DNA from: Saprospiraceae bacterium
Lineage (GTDB): Bacteria > Bacteroidota > Bacteroidia > Chitinophagales > Saprospiraceae
Assembly (NCBI GenBank): GCA_026993525.1
Contig: JALWSS010000219.1
Span: 1 to 64,000, forward strand
DNA length: 64,000 bases
Direction of reading: 5' to 3'
Shown here in pieces: positions 16,692 through 27,600 of this stretch. Below the pieces are notes generated by a model. The model saw nothing but the letters and a program-made list of their open reading frames with translations. It was not told the origin of the DNA and did no database searches. A program made the translations under genes and the position numbers. How positions within the stretch are numbered: position 1 is the first letter of the stretch; each line of letters opens with the position of its first letter.

Positions 16692-19574
16692 ATGCACCGG
16701 TATTTGATCATTATTTTTATTATTTGGTTGCCAAAGCAGGCCGGTGCCCAGCAGGTTTACACGGTTAATACCCAGTATCCCGTTCAAGTTCTGGATTCAG
16801 TTCTCATGGTGTACCAGGACTCCCTGAAGAGCCATTCTTTGAATGATCTGATATCCGATACCAGCCTGGTATTTCGACCCCTGAAGCAATTTCCAAAGTA
16901 TCTCGACCCTCGCCATGCATATTGGGGCCGGGTGGCAATTGTTGCACCGGAGGGATTGCAGGGATGGAAACTCCATCTGGAAGACCGCTATTTCATGGAT
17001 ATTGCCTGGATCAGGGGCAACGGCAAGGTGGATGTTTACGGCGTTGAGGATGGAAAGGTCCTTTTTCATAAAAAGAGTGGGAGCTTGTACCCTGAAAGTG
17101 AGCGGGAGGTTCCAAAACCTTATTTCCTCAATCAGATTCCATTGGACCTGCCAGCCGGTGATTCGGTTGAGTTGTTGATCCGGGTGGAGGGCAACAGGGC
17201 TGGATTCCCTCCTTTTTTTAACCTCTCGCTGCGCAACGACAGTCACGCAAATTATTACCCTTTGGGGCCCTGGTTAATCTTTTTCAGGACTTTCCTCCTG
17301 GGGATCTGTTTCATCATTTTGCTGTATCACCTGGTACATTGGTTCTACCTGCGTCAACGCATATATATCCTGTTTTCGCTGTGGGTGTTCATGTGCACGC
17401 TTACGATGGCGTTTTCTGATGTGTTCATCAGCGACCTGTTTTTGGGTGATCTGCCTGAGATTCGTTTTGCGGTTTGGACCATGGTTTCGAATGGCATTTT
17501 GTTCACATTCTGGTTTTTTGGCAGAGAGTACATCAATTCGCCGCAGCGCTTTCCCGTGCATGACAAGGTAATATTGGGAATATGTGTTGTTCTGGGACTC
17601 GAAATTCTATACAGTGTGTGGTATATTTTGGCGGGTGGCGAGGTTTACTTCGCAATGGTTGCCTACCACTATCACTGGGTGGTAGGATGTTCAATTGTTG
17701 GCCTGGTGCTGGCTGTTTCTCTGATGTTTAAGAAAGACCAGTTCGCAAAGTACTTCGGTATAGGTGCAATTCTGGCAACGTCAGCTTCCCTGGTGGGTGG
17801 CTTTTGGTCCTTGAGGCTTTTTCGTTTGCCTTTTGAGCCTTACAGCGCAGGAGTTTTTCTTCAACTTGTGGCCTATACCTTCGGAATTGCCTACCGACAA
17901 CAACAACTTTCAAAGAAAGCGGAAGCGGAAAAGCTCCGCTCACAAGAAGCCCAGGCTGAGGTGCAGCGCGTCAAGGACCTGGAAGAAATAAAAAGCCGGT
18001 TTTTCTCAAACGTCAGTCATGAATTCCGGACTCCTTTGTCACTCATCCTCGGCCCCATCGAGCTGGCCCAAAAAGAAAACTTGCAAAGCCATACCAACCG
18101 GCATGAAAGTGAAATTTTGCTCCCCAGGAAATCCTGGGAGGTCATAAAAAACAACGCACTGCGCCTGGAACAATTGGTAGATCAGGTGCTGAACATCGCC
18201 AGGATGAAAGACGGCCAGGTCTTTCTCAATCTTCAGAAAGGGGGCCTCGTAAGATTCATCCGGACAGTGGTTTATTCTTTCGAGAGCAGCCTCGAGCAGA
18301 AGCGGATAAGTTTCAATGTTTCCTTTCCCCCCGAAGACAACCAGGCTTATTACGACAAAGACAAACTGGAGAAGATCATATCCAATCTTATTTCCAATGC
18401 CATCAAATACACCCCGGAGGGAGGCAAGGTGACCGTATCTATTCAATTGGTCAAAAAACATCTCGTCATCGAAATAGCTGATACGGGAGAAGGCGTATCA
18501 AAGGAAAATTTGCCGAAGATATTTGAGCGTTTTTATCGCATCGAAGGGACGGAGGAAAAAGGAACAGGAATTGGTCTTGCCCTGACCAAAGAACTGGTGG
18601 ATTTGCACAACGGGCAGATCAGTGTGAAAAGTACTGCCGAAAAAGGATCTACATTCAAAGTGAGGTTGCCGGTCAGCCTGGAAGATTTACCGGAGGAAAG
18701 TGTCGTGGTGGAGGATCAACATCTTCCTGTTGTGGAGTATCATCAGCCGCAATTGATGCACAGTGAGCAAGAAACCACGGAGGTTCTTTCCGCTTCCCAG
18801 CCTGTGGAAGACCTGCCGGTGGCTTTGATTGTAGAGGACAATCAGGACTTGCAGAATTTCATCGTGGATGTGTTAAGCGGAAATTACCTTACACTCACTG
18901 CCTCCGACGGTGAGCAGGGTGAACGCCTTGCCATTGAGCACATTCCCGATATCGTAATCTCAGATATCATGATGCCCCGCAAAGACGGCTACTCCCTTTG
19001 CCATTCAATGAAGAATAATCCGAAGACTAGTCACATACCAATCATCCTGCTGACGGCCCGTGCTGCACAGGAAAACAAAATGGAAGGATTGATGCAGGGC
19101 GCTGACGCCTACCTGACCAAACCATTTTATCCCGATGAATTGTTGTTGAGGATGAAAAACCTCATTGAAGCCAGAAAGAAACTTTGGGAGCACCTCCGGC
19201 AGGCAGATCTGCTCGTTGATCCCGACCTGGAAATTCAATCTGCTGACAACCAATTTCTACAACAAGTTTTCGGAGTGATTCAGGAAAACCTTGACAATGA
19301 GCGACTGTCAATGGATGACCTGGCCCGGGCTGTGGGTTTCAGCCGCTCACAACTGCATCGGAAAATCAAAGCGCTTACGGGAAAATCTGCCAACCAGATA
19401 GTGGTGGATATGCGACTTAGAGAGGCCCACCGCCTTCTGAAAAACAAAGCGGGAACCGTCTCGGAAATCGCCTATTCTGTGGGCTATTCCAATCTTTCTT
19501 ATTTTACCAAAAGCTTTCGTGAAAAATTTGGCGTACTGCCCAGCAAGGTCGCACAAATTGAGGCCGGGAAATAA
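16692..19574 (+). CDS. Hybrid sensor kinase/response regulator with 7TMR-DISM sensor and AraC output
   Basis: A 960-residue one-protein two-component system. Order: signal peptide (1-19); extracytoplasmic 7TMR-DISM-type beta domain (about 25-180); seven membrane helices (about 195-400); short coiled coil; HisKA with phospho-acceptor His443 (FFSNVSHEFRTPLSL); HATPase_c with N, G1 and G2 motifs (NLISNAIKYTPEGG, DTGEGV, GTGIGLAL); receiver domain with Asp758 (DIVISDIMMP); and a C-terminal AraC-type double helix-turn-helix (about 860-955). It senses an external ligand and regulates transcription directly. It differs from SusR-type hybrids in using a DISM rather than a Reg_prop sensor. No obvious target operon is adjacent, apart from the upstream lipoprotein. 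Confidence 0.93.
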   Translation: MHRYLIIIFIIWLPKQAGAQQVYTVNTQYPVQVLDSVLMVYQDSLKSHSLNDLISDTSLVFRPLKQFPKYLDPRHAYWGRVAIVAPEGLQGWKLHLEDRYFMDIAWIRGNGKVDVYGVEDGKVLFHKKSGSLYPESEREVPKPYFLNQIPLDLPAGDSVELLIRVEGNRAGFPPFFNLSLRNDSHANYYPLGPWLIFFRTFLLGICFIILLYHLVHWFYLRQRIYILFSLWVFMCTLTMAFSDVFISDLFLGDLPEIRFAVWTMVSNGILFTFWFFGREYINSPQRFPVHDKVILGICVVLGLEILYSVWYILAGGEVYFAMVAYHYHWVVGCSIVGLVLAVSLMFKKDQFAKYFGIGAILATSASLVGGFWSLRLFRLPFEPYSAGVFLQLVAYTFGIAYRQQQLSKKAEAEKLRSQEAQAEVQRVKDLEEIKSRFFSNVSHEFRTPLSLILGPIELAQKENLQSHTNRHESEILLPRKSWEVIKNNALRLEQLVDQVLNIARMKDGQVFLNLQKGGLVRFIRTVVYSFESSLEQKRISFNVSFPPEDNQAYYDKDKLEKIISNLISNAIKYTPEGGKVTVSIQLVKKHLVIEIADTGEGVSKENLPKIFERFYRIEGTEEKGTGIGLALTKELVDLHNGQISVKSTAEKGSTFKVRLPVSLEDLPEESVVVEDQHLPVVEYHQPQLMHSEQETTEVLSASQPVEDLPVALIVEDNQDLQNFIVDVLSGNYLTLTASDGEQGERLAIEHIPDIVISDIMMPRKDGYSLCHSMKNNPKTSHIPIILLTARAAQENKMEGLMQGADAYLTKPFYPDELLLRMKNLIEARKKLWEHLRQADLLVDPDLEIQSADNQFLQQVFGVIQENLDNERLSMDDLARAVGFSRSQLHRKIKALTGKSANQIVVDMRLREAHRLLKNKAGTVSEIAYSVGYSNLSYFTKSFREKFGVLPSKVAQIEAGK

Positions 19575-19625
19575 CCCGAATAAATCAGATGATCCCCTTG
19601 CGCTGACCCCCCCCTCACAAAGACA

Positions 19626-19946
19626 GACCTTGATTGGTGTGATTGAATGATTACTATGATTGGACAGGAACGGACCTTGATTGGTGTGATTGAATGATTA
19701 CTCTGATTGGACAGGAATAGACCTTGATTGGTGTGATTGAATGATTACTCTGATTGGACAGGAACGGACCTTGATTGGTGTGATTGAATGATTACTGTGA
19801 TTGGACAGGAACGGACCTTGATTGGTGTGATTGAATGATTACTGTGATTGGACAAAGACAGACCTTGATTGGTGTGATTGAATGATTACTGTGATTGGAC
19901 AGGATTAGACCTTGATTGGTGTGATTGAATGATTACTATGATTCGA
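19626..19946. repeat. 47-bp minisatellite, seven copies
   Basis: Seven head-to-tail copies starting at 19626, 19673, 19720, 19767, 19814, 19861 and 19908, with an exact 47-bp period. Each contains four GATT words 8-9 bp apart (TTGATTGGTGTGATTGAATG, then ATTACTnTGATTGG) and a 7-bp variable tail (AGGAACG, AGGAATA, AAAGACA or AGGATTA). Base 32 of the unit varies as A,C,C,G,G,G,A. No open frame runs through it. There are no unique spacers, so it is not a CRISPR array. Confidence 0.95.
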
Positions 19947-19984
19947 TAAAAACCCCAGAAAAACCTCCCTTGAAAAACTCCCTC

Positions 19985-20013
19985 AAAAAAAATTGCCGGC
20001 ACGTGGCCGGCAA
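19985..20013 (-). terminator. Terminator of the small membrane-protein gene
   Basis: On the minus strand, a perfect stem TTGCCGGC / GCCGGCAA with a 5-nt loop is followed by eight T. It lies 73 bp after the stop of the 74-residue gene and supports that gene being transcribed. Confidence 0.8.
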
Positions 20014-20086
20014 CAAGTTGCGTCAGTTGTAATCCCTTGGTGGTTTCCGAGGGCAAGCGGAAACCGGATAAGAACGGTAAGAAAGG

Positions 20087-20311
20087 TTAGTAGTTTGAGT
20101 ATTCTATATGTGTGTAGCCATCGGCGCCCGGAGTTGGCGTTGTTTCTCCGAACCTGCTGTACAGCACCGCGGCCATCAGCATGATCAGCAAGGCGAAGGC
20201 AAAACCCTTGATCATCGCCTGCCGGCGTGATGCGAGTTTCTTTTCACGATCGAGCCACAATGTAAATTCAGGGGAAAGCAAAAGGTGTGGTGTGTGAGCA
20301 GTCCTTGCCAT
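20087..20311 (-). CDS. Small single-pass membrane protein
   Basis: A 74-residue protein with a basic N-terminal half (WLDREKKLASRRQAMIKG), one hydrophobic helix (FAFALLIMLMAAVLY, about residues 37-52) and a short polar tail ending YTHIEYSNY. No family recognised. Membrane topology by the positive-inside rule puts the N-terminus in the cytoplasm. Support for reality: a perfect intrinsic terminator on the same strand, an A-rich leader before the ATG, and isolation from other genes. Its role is unknown. Confidence 0.6.
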   Translation of the reverse strand: MARTAHTPHLLLSPEFTLWLDREKKLASRRQAMIKGFAFALLIMLMAAVLYSRFGETTPTPGADGYTHIEYSNY

Positions 20312-20706
20312 AGTTTTTGAGTTTGTCTTCTCAATTCAAAATAAAATCATGCCATTTGGAGGTTTGTGACCGTACGGGATTTGCCATTTAGGTATAATTG
20401 CCTGTAAAGCAGGCTTTTAGGTTTGCGAAGCGAGAATATATTTTTATTTTGCTAATTAAAATGTGGGTCCCCGGAAAAAATGGTATTTCCAATCACCAGA
20501 TAAGTTCGGGACGAGAAACTGGCGAACAGTTGAAGGATAATCGAATGTTTAAACCCCGTGCCGATGCCATCCCGGTATTCTTCGGCCTCGGGTCACTCAA
20601 GCATAAACCCAAAGGATCCGGTGTCGGGCATTTCATCGTATTTCTGGGGTATGACTGAACCAATACATGCCTTGTACCTTTACCTTATCTCACAACTGCC
20701 TTTCGC
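20312..20706. other. Gene-free spacer
   Basis: About 395 bp between divergently transcribed genes. An 86-codon open frame exists but has no start context or recognisable domain. One TTGCGAAGCGA copy lies at 20423-20433. GTACCTTTACC at 20674-20684 resembles a -7 box for the following gene. Confidence 0.5.
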
Positions 20707-23700
20707 ATGAAACATTCACTACCGGCTCTTCTCATTTCTTTTCTTTTTCTTTCGGCTTGCGCCAACTTCAAATTGCACCTCGAAGGAGACGCTATTGAGC
20801 GCCCCTCTGAAGAAATGGGTGACCCAGAGTTCACTGTATATCTCATTGGAGATGCGGGCGATGCGGAAATGGGGGAAGTGCCACCGGCGGTGCGCTTGCT
20901 GGGAGAAAAGCTGAAGTCTGCACCAGAAAACAGCGCCACGGTTTTTCTGGGTGACAATATCTATCCGGCCGGCTTGCCACCAAAAAGCGATCCGGGAAGG
21001 GCCCTGGCCGAACACCGCCTCACTGTCCAGCTTGAAATCCTGAAGGATTACAAAGGCAAGCCCTTTTTTATTCCCGGCAACCATGACTGGTACCAGGACC
21101 GGGCCCGCAAGGGGGTAGAACGGCAGGAAAAGTTCATCGAAAAATACCTGGGGCTGGGAAAGCATGTGTGGCTGCCCAACCACGGCTGTGGGGATATAGA
21201 GACTAAAAACTTTAGCAAAAGTGTGGTGGGTGTTTTCGTGGATTCCGAGTGGTACCTGATGAACTGGCTCAATGAGCGGGAACTGAACGAGGGCTGTGAG
21301 ATCAAGAGCCGGCAAAATTTCATGTTCTTTTTTCAGGAAGCACTCAAAAAGAACCGCCGTAAAAACGTGGTGGTCTTTATGCACCATCCTTTGCACACCA
21401 ATGGCGGGCACGGCGGTCGCTTCTCTGCCAAACAGCACCTGTTCCCGTTGACAGACCTGAACCCGAAACTGTACATCCCTTTCCCGGGTGTGGGTACGGC
21501 TTTCATGTTTTTGCGGGCCACGGTCGGTTCCCGCACTGACACGGCGCACCCGCTCTATCGGGAAATGAAAAAGATCATGGAGCGGGAAGCCCGCAAAAAC
21601 GGCAGCTTCATCTTTGCCTCGGGGCACGAACACAACCTCCAGTATTTTGAAATTGAAAACCAGTCCTATATCGTCAGTGGTTCGGGCAGCAAGGTAGATC
21701 CGGTGGCGCCGGGCAGGGGCCTGCAATTCGGCTACGGCAAGGAGCCTGGCTTTTCCATCCTCAAATTTTACCCGGAGGGTGAAACCTGGCTGGAATTCTG
21801 GGTTGCCGAAGGCGATGGAAGCAAAGGCCGGGTGGTATTTTCCAGAAAGATCAAAGGCAAACTGCCCACCTTCCAGACCAGTGAGCACGTCGAATTTCCC
21901 GTTTATCAATCCGGCGTTGATTCCATGGCTGCTGTGCTGAAACCTGATGTGGCAGCCGGCGGCTTGCACCGCTTTTTCTGGGGCGATCATTACCGGGAAA
22001 CGTTTCGGACATCTGTAAAAGCTCCTACCCTGGACCTGGACACCTGGCGCGGTGGCGTGACCCCCATCAAGCGCGGCGGCGGTTCCCAAACCAATTCCCT
22101 GCGAGTGGTGGACAAGGAAGGAAAACAGTGGGTGCTGCGGGACATGCTGAAGGACGAATCCCGGATGGTACCGTACCCGTTCAACAAGACTTTTGCCAGC
22201 GGCCTTTTTGCCGATCAGTTCACCGCATCCAATCCCTATGTGGCCTTCATGCTGCCCAAACTGACCGAGGCAGCCGGTGTGTACCACACCAACCCGCAGC
22301 TGTACTACATTCCCAAACAACCCACCCTGGGTGATTTCAACGACGACTTTGGTGACCGGCTCTACCTGGTGGAAGAGCGCGCAGATGGTGACTGGAGAGA
22401 CCTGCCAAGTTTTGGAAATTCAAAAGAACTGGTCAGCACCCTGGACCTCCTGGAAGTGGTGCAGGAAGACCACGACCACCGCGTGGATTACCGGGCCGTG
22501 GTGCGGGCCCGCCTGTTCGACAACTTGGTGGGCGACTGGGACCGCCACGATGACAACTGGCGCTGGGCCACCGTCAAGGACAAAAAATCAGGAGTAACCT
22601 GGTACCGGCCCATACCCCGGGACCGGGATCAGCCCTTCTCAAAGTGGGATGGGGCCTTTCCGGCATTGGTGCGTATGGGCACGCCCTTTTTGAAACAACT
22701 CAGGCCTTACGAAGGAAAAATCGCCAACATCAAATGGCTGAATTACCACAGCAAATACTTTGACCCTACTTTCCTCAGCGGTGCCGAATGGCCAATTTGG
22801 GAAGAGGAGGCTAACAAAATGAAAGCCGCAGTAACGGATGAGGTCATTGCGCAAGCGATGGAGGATTTTCCGAAGGAGATAAGGGCCAACGACGCAGATT
22901 GGATCACTCCTCGCCTGCGGCAACGACGGGATGACCTGCCCGCTATTGCCCGGCGCTTTTACCTGCTGATGGCCCGCAAAGTGGATGTGGCAGGCACAGA
23001 AGAACACGATCACTTCACCGTGGAAAGGCTCGACGATGAGCGAACCCGGGTGCGCATTTACCACTCCAACAAAAAGGGTGAGAAAAAAGGTCAGCCCTAT
23101 TTCGAACGCACATTTTTGCGAAGCGAAACAAAAGAAATATGCCTGTACGGATTGGGACAGGAGGACCACTTCACCCTGACGGGCAATGTGAACAAAGGCA
23201 TCCTGGTGCGCTGCATCGGCGGCCTTGACAATGATACCTTCGATGACCGCTCCAGCGTGGCAGGCCTTCGGAAAATGACGCATTTCTACGATACCAAAAA
23301 TGACAACGAACTGCACACCGGCACAGAGGCCGCCAACCGCACCTCCAACGACCCCGTGCTCAATACCTATGACCGCCGCTCGTGGGATTACGAACACAAC
23401 TACGGCATGGGTATCCCCATCCTCGGTGGCAACCCCGATGACGGGCTGGCCATTGGCGGAACCTATGTGCGCACCAGCTATGGTTTTCACCGCTCCCCCT
23501 ACGCCAGCAGGCACAGCATTAGCGGGCAAGTGGCCGTGGCAACGGGTTCGGTAGAATTGCACTATGGCGCTGAATTCATCCGGGCACTGAAACATTGGGA
23601 CGTTTTGCTGAACCTCAACCTTCAGGGGCCAACCTATACCAGAAATTTTTTCGGCTTCGGCAATGACTCGCAAAATTGGCTGGAAGGACATCAGTTTGAC

Positions 23701-24438
23701 GACGACTACATCCGGGTGCGGCAGGAGCGTTATGGCATGGCCCCATTCCTGCGACGGACCCTCGCCAGCAACCTTACTATCAGCTTTGGCGGCCGGGTGG
23801 AGATGGTAAAGGTGGAAGACACCGCCGACCGGCTGGTGAACAGCAGCAATCCGCAGATCTTCCAATCAGACTTTGAGGCCAATTACTTTTCATCTGCCGA
23901 GGTGCAACTCAATTATTTCAATGCCGACGAGCCCGCCAACCCCACCACGGGCCTGACCTTCAACCTCACTGCCGGCGTTAAAAATGAATTGAACCGGGGC
24001 AGCGGAGGATTTCCGTATTACCGGGGGCATTTCGGCCTGTATCTGGGTGGCCGCCGGCTGGTGCTGGCCAGCAAGGTGGGCTTCAGCCATGTGGAAGAGG
24101 GCTTCCGATTCTACGACGCAGCCGTGCTGGGTGCCCGCAACCACCTGCGTGGCTACCGCAATGAGCGCTTTACCGGCCAGACAGCAGTGTACCACCAGAA
24201 CGACCTCCGCCTGCGCCTTTTCAATGTCAACAACCGCTTCATGCCCTTCACACTGGGTGTGCTGGCAGGTTATGATTACGGCAGGGTATGGTACAGCAAT
24301 GAAGACAGCGACAACTGGCACGACGCCAAAGGCCTGGGTCTGTGGATCAGCCCGCTGGACCTGACGGTGCTCACTGTAAGTTATTTCGATTCAGAAGATG
24401 GAGGCTGGATTCAGGTGAGGGGCGGGTTTGCGTTTTAG
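20707..24438 (+). CDS. Metallophosphoesterase fused to an outer-membrane beta-barrel
   Basis: A 1243-residue lipoprotein-type precursor (lipobox LSAC, Cys18). The N-terminal calcineurin-like phosphoesterase (about 40-340) has all metal motifs in order: LIGDAGD, FLGDNIYP, PGNHDWYQD, MHHPLHTNGGH and SGHEHN. The middle (about 400-850) is uncharacterised and has kinase-like acidic motifs such as DWDRHDDNWRW. The C-terminal part (about 890-1243) is a BamA/surface-antigen-like barrel, ending with the Phe-terminated strand IQVRGGFAF. The architecture suggests a phosphatase domain anchored at the outer membrane. The substrate is unknown. It is followed by a secreted giant protein and a second BamA-like barrel. 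Confidence 0.85.
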   Translation: MKHSLPALLISFLFLSACANFKLHLEGDAIERPSEEMGDPEFTVYLIGDAGDAEMGEVPPAVRLLGEKLKSAPENSATVFLGDNIYPAGLPPKSDPGRALAEHRLTVQLEILKDYKGKPFFIPGNHDWYQDRARKGVERQEKFIEKYLGLGKHVWLPNHGCGDIETKNFSKSVVGVFVDSEWYLMNWLNERELNEGCEIKSRQNFMFFFQEALKKNRRKNVVVFMHHPLHTNGGHGGRFSAKQHLFPLTDLNPKLYIPFPGVGTAFMFLRATVGSRTDTAHPLYREMKKIMEREARKNGSFIFASGHEHNLQYFEIENQSYIVSGSGSKVDPVAPGRGLQFGYGKEPGFSILKFYPEGETWLEFWVAEGDGSKGRVVFSRKIKGKLPTFQTSEHVEFPVYQSGVDSMAAVLKPDVAAGGLHRFFWGDHYRETFRTSVKAPTLDLDTWRGGVTPIKRGGGSQTNSLRVVDKEGKQWVLRDMLKDESRMVPYPFNKTFASGLFADQFTASNPYVAFMLPKLTEAAGVYHTNPQLYYIPKQPTLGDFNDDFGDRLYLVEERADGDWRDLPSFGNSKELVSTLDLLEVVQEDHDHRVDYRAVVRARLFDNLVGDWDRHDDNWRWATVKDKKSGVTWYRPIPRDRDQPFSKWDGAFPALVRMGTPFLKQLRPYEGKIANIKWLNYHSKYFDPTFLSGAEWPIWEEEANKMKAAVTDEVIAQAMEDFPKEIRANDADWITPRLRQRRDDLPAIARRFYLLMARKVDVAGTEEHDHFTVERLDDERTRVRIYHSNKKGEKKGQPYFERTFLRSETKEICLYGLGQEDHFTLTGNVNKGILVRCIGGLDNDTFDDRSSVAGLRKMTHFYDTKNDNELHTGTEAANRTSNDPVLNTYDRRSWDYEHNYGMGIPILGGNPDDGLAIGGTYVRTSYGFHRSPYASRHSISGQVAVATGSVELHYGAEFIRALKHWDVLLNLNLQGPTYTRNFFGFGNDSQNWLEGHQFDDDYIRVRQERYGMAPFLRRTLASNLTISFGGRVEMVKVEDTADRLVNSSNPQIFQSDFEANYFSSAEVQLNYFNADEPANPTTGLTFNLTAGVKNELNRGSGGFPYYRGHFGLYLGGRRLVLASKVGFSHVEEGFRFYDAAVLGARNHLRGYRNERFTGQTAVYHQNDLRLRLFNVNNRFMPFTLGVLAGYDYGRVWYSNEDSDNWHDAKGLGLWISPLDLTVLTVSYFDSEDGGWIQVRGGFAF

Positions 24439-24614
24439 CAGTGAGCTGTTGGACAGTTACCACAATTCAAGTTGGTTATTTGGCCGACAATGCTGAGTGT
24501 ACTATGGAAGATTCGGGAAATTCTGGCTATTTTGCAGTTCTCTTCCTTCAAACAAGATTGTCTTACATCCACACTTAACCACTGCCTGTGGTGGTTTGCA
24601 ATGCCCTTCTCACA

Positions 24615-27600
24615 ATGAAGAGAAAAGTACGCCCTGTTTATGGCCTGTTCTGGGCCATGCTTGCCGCCTACCTGTTTTTGTCATTTAGCAGTAATCCACC
24701 CAATGGATTCACAGGTGCCCCTCCCACATTCAATACCTGTGCTTCCTCAAACGGAGGTTGTCATTCCGGTGGCACCGGCATGGGCATGGTGATGATCAGC
24801 GGCCTGCCGGCCAGCATCATGCCCAACACGACCTATCCCATAACCGTCACGGTGACCCGAACCAATTCGGTTCCACAATTGGCCGGCTTTCAAATGGTGG
24901 TGCTTGACGATTCCAACAACAACGCCGGTACGCTTTCCAATCCGGGGCCCGGGTCCACCATCCAGACCTCCGGAGGGCGCACCTACCACGAGCACAATCC
25001 GGCGCAACCTTACACCAACAACATGGCCACCTTCACGGTGGACTGGACTTCTCCCGCTTCCGGTTCCGGAACCATCACCATGTATGCGGCTGCCAACCTT
25101 GCCAATGACAACGGCAGCAACAGCGGCGACGCCATCGTTACCACCACTGCTTCCGGCAACTTCATGGGAGGTGGCGGAACCATAACAGTTGTCGTTACCG
25201 GTACCAATGTTTCCTGTTTCGGGGGCAGCGACGGAACCGCCACCGCCATGCCATCCGGCGGTGGCGGCGGGCCTTACATGTATGCCTGGTCCAACGGGGG
25301 CAACACCCAGACCATCACCAACCTGAGTGCCGGTTCCTACACCGTTACCGTGACCAATGGCGCCGGAGGCATGGGCACGGGTTCCATCACCATCACCCAG
25401 CCACCCCAGCTTTCCGTTGGCATCGTCAGCCAGACGAACATCACTTGCTTCACACCCGTCGGCAACGCAACCGCGCAGGCCGCCGGTGGGGTGGGCAACT
25501 ATACCTATACCTGGAGTACAGGTGCCGTTGGTGCCACCGCCATCCTGTCCGCCGGCAACCATACAGTCACTGCCACCGATGGCAATGGCTGCACGGCTAC
25601 TGCCGGTGTCACCATCTTGTCAAATACCACCCCGCCCATTGCTGATGCGGGACCTGATATGCAACTTGACTGTGCAAATTCTACGGTGCAACTTGACGGC
25701 TCGGGCTCTTCCACCGGTACTGAATTCGTTTACCAGTGGACCACCACCAACGGCCTGATCATCAACGGTGCCAACACGCTGACTCCTACAGTAGGCGCTG
25801 AAGGAACCTATACCCTTGTCGTGACCAACACCACCAATGGCTGTACGGCCACAGATGCTGCAAACGTGACCATCAACCTGACTCCTCCGGTAGCCGATGC
25901 AGGCCCGGACATGGAACTCAATTGCCTGTCCACCACCCTTACACTCGACGGAACCGGCTCATCTGCCGGAGCCAACATCACTTACGAATGGACCACCAAT
26001 GACGGCAACATCCTTTCGGGAGCCAATACCCTGACTCCGGAAGTAGATGCCGCCGGAACCTACTGCCTCACCGTCACTAACAACGACAATGGCTGCACAG
26101 CTACCGACTGTGCCATTGTGACGGAAGACCTTACCCCGCCGCTGGCCAGTGCAGGCCCGGACCAATCGCTCACCTGCGACAGCACCATGCTAACACTGGA
26201 TGGCACCGGCTCCTCGGCAGGTGCCAATATCAATTATACCTGGAGTACGCCCGATGGCAACATTGTTTCCGGTCAGAATACACTTCATCCTGTGGTGGAT
26301 GCCGCCGGCACTTATGTTATTGTCGTCGCAAATACAGCGAATGGCTGTACGGCAACGGACACCGTACTGGTAAGTGCTGACACCCTGCCGCCCATTGCCG
26401 ATGCAGGCGACGACAGGGCCCTGACCTGTGCTGACAGCACAGCCGTATTGGATGGGAGTGGCTCTTCTCAAGGGCCTGAGTTCAGCTATCTGTGGTCCAC
26501 CACCGATGGCAACATTGCCGAAGGCGACAGTACCCTGAGCCCGTTGGTGGATCAGACGGGCACTTATGTGCTCACGGTCTTTGACGGTTCAAATGGCTGT
26601 TCCGCTACGGACACCGTTCTGGTAACGCTGGATACCCTGCCGCCTGTGGCAGAGGCCGGACCCGCTGCCCAGCTCACATGCGCAAGCGGTGAAGTGGACC
26701 TGGACGGAAGCGCTTCTTCCGGAAACGGACCACTGGCATTTCAATGGTCAGGCCCTGGCATAGTCGGCAATGGCGATACTGCCGTTGTCACTGTCAACAA
26801 TGTGGGCACCTATTTCCTGGTGGTGACAGACAGCCTGAACGGTTGCCCGGCAACTGACAGCACTGTGGTAACGGAATTGTCTGGCCCGGTGGTAACCATC
26901 TCAGACACCACCCATGTTCTTTGCCACGGCGACAGCACCGGCACGGCTACGGCCCAGGGCTCCGGCAGCCTCCCGCCGTACAGTTTCGCATGGTCCAACG
27001 GCGACAGTACGGCAACGGCGTCCAACCTGCCTGCCGGCTCCCACACCGTCATTATGACTGACTCACTGGGCTGCACCGATACAGCTAATGTCACCATTGA
27101 GGAACCGGCCCAACTGCAACCCATGGCCAGCGCCACCCCCGAATCAGCCGCCGGAGCCAATGACGGCACTGCCACTGCCAACCCCACAGGTGGCACCGCG
27201 CCATACACTTTTGAATGGAGTACCGGCAGCACCAGTCAGAGCATTTCTGGTTTGGCTCCCGGTGATTACACCGTCACGGTTTCCGACGCAAATTCCTGTG
27301 TCGCTTCGCAAACGGTGACCGTCAATGCTTTCGATTGTTCGGGCTTTGTCCTGGAAGTGCTCTCGATGCCACCCCTCTGCCACGGCGACAGCACCGGGGC
27401 TTTGGAATTGCTGCCTTCAGGCGGTGCTGAACCTTTGGTGTTTGCCTGGAGCACCGGCGACTCTTCAGCCTCCGTCAGCAATTTGCCGGCGGGCACTTAC
27501 AGTGTCACCGTCACCGATGCCAATCAATGTGTTTTGGTAGAGAACATCGCCCTGGGTCAGCCTGCGGCGCTGGTGCTTTCCGTCGCTTCGCAACAGGATG

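Noticed and set aside
19626-19946. Possible CRISPR array
   Set aside because: The 47-bp units are contiguous and almost identical; only 7 bp vary and there are no unique spacers or cas genes nearby.
20398-20658. 86-codon open frame on the plus strand
   Set aside because: No ribosome site, no domain, low-quality codon usage; treated as spacer.
20719-22320. 533-codon open frame on the minus strand
   Set aside because: Antisense to the phosphoesterase, whose catalytic motifs are all in the plus frame.
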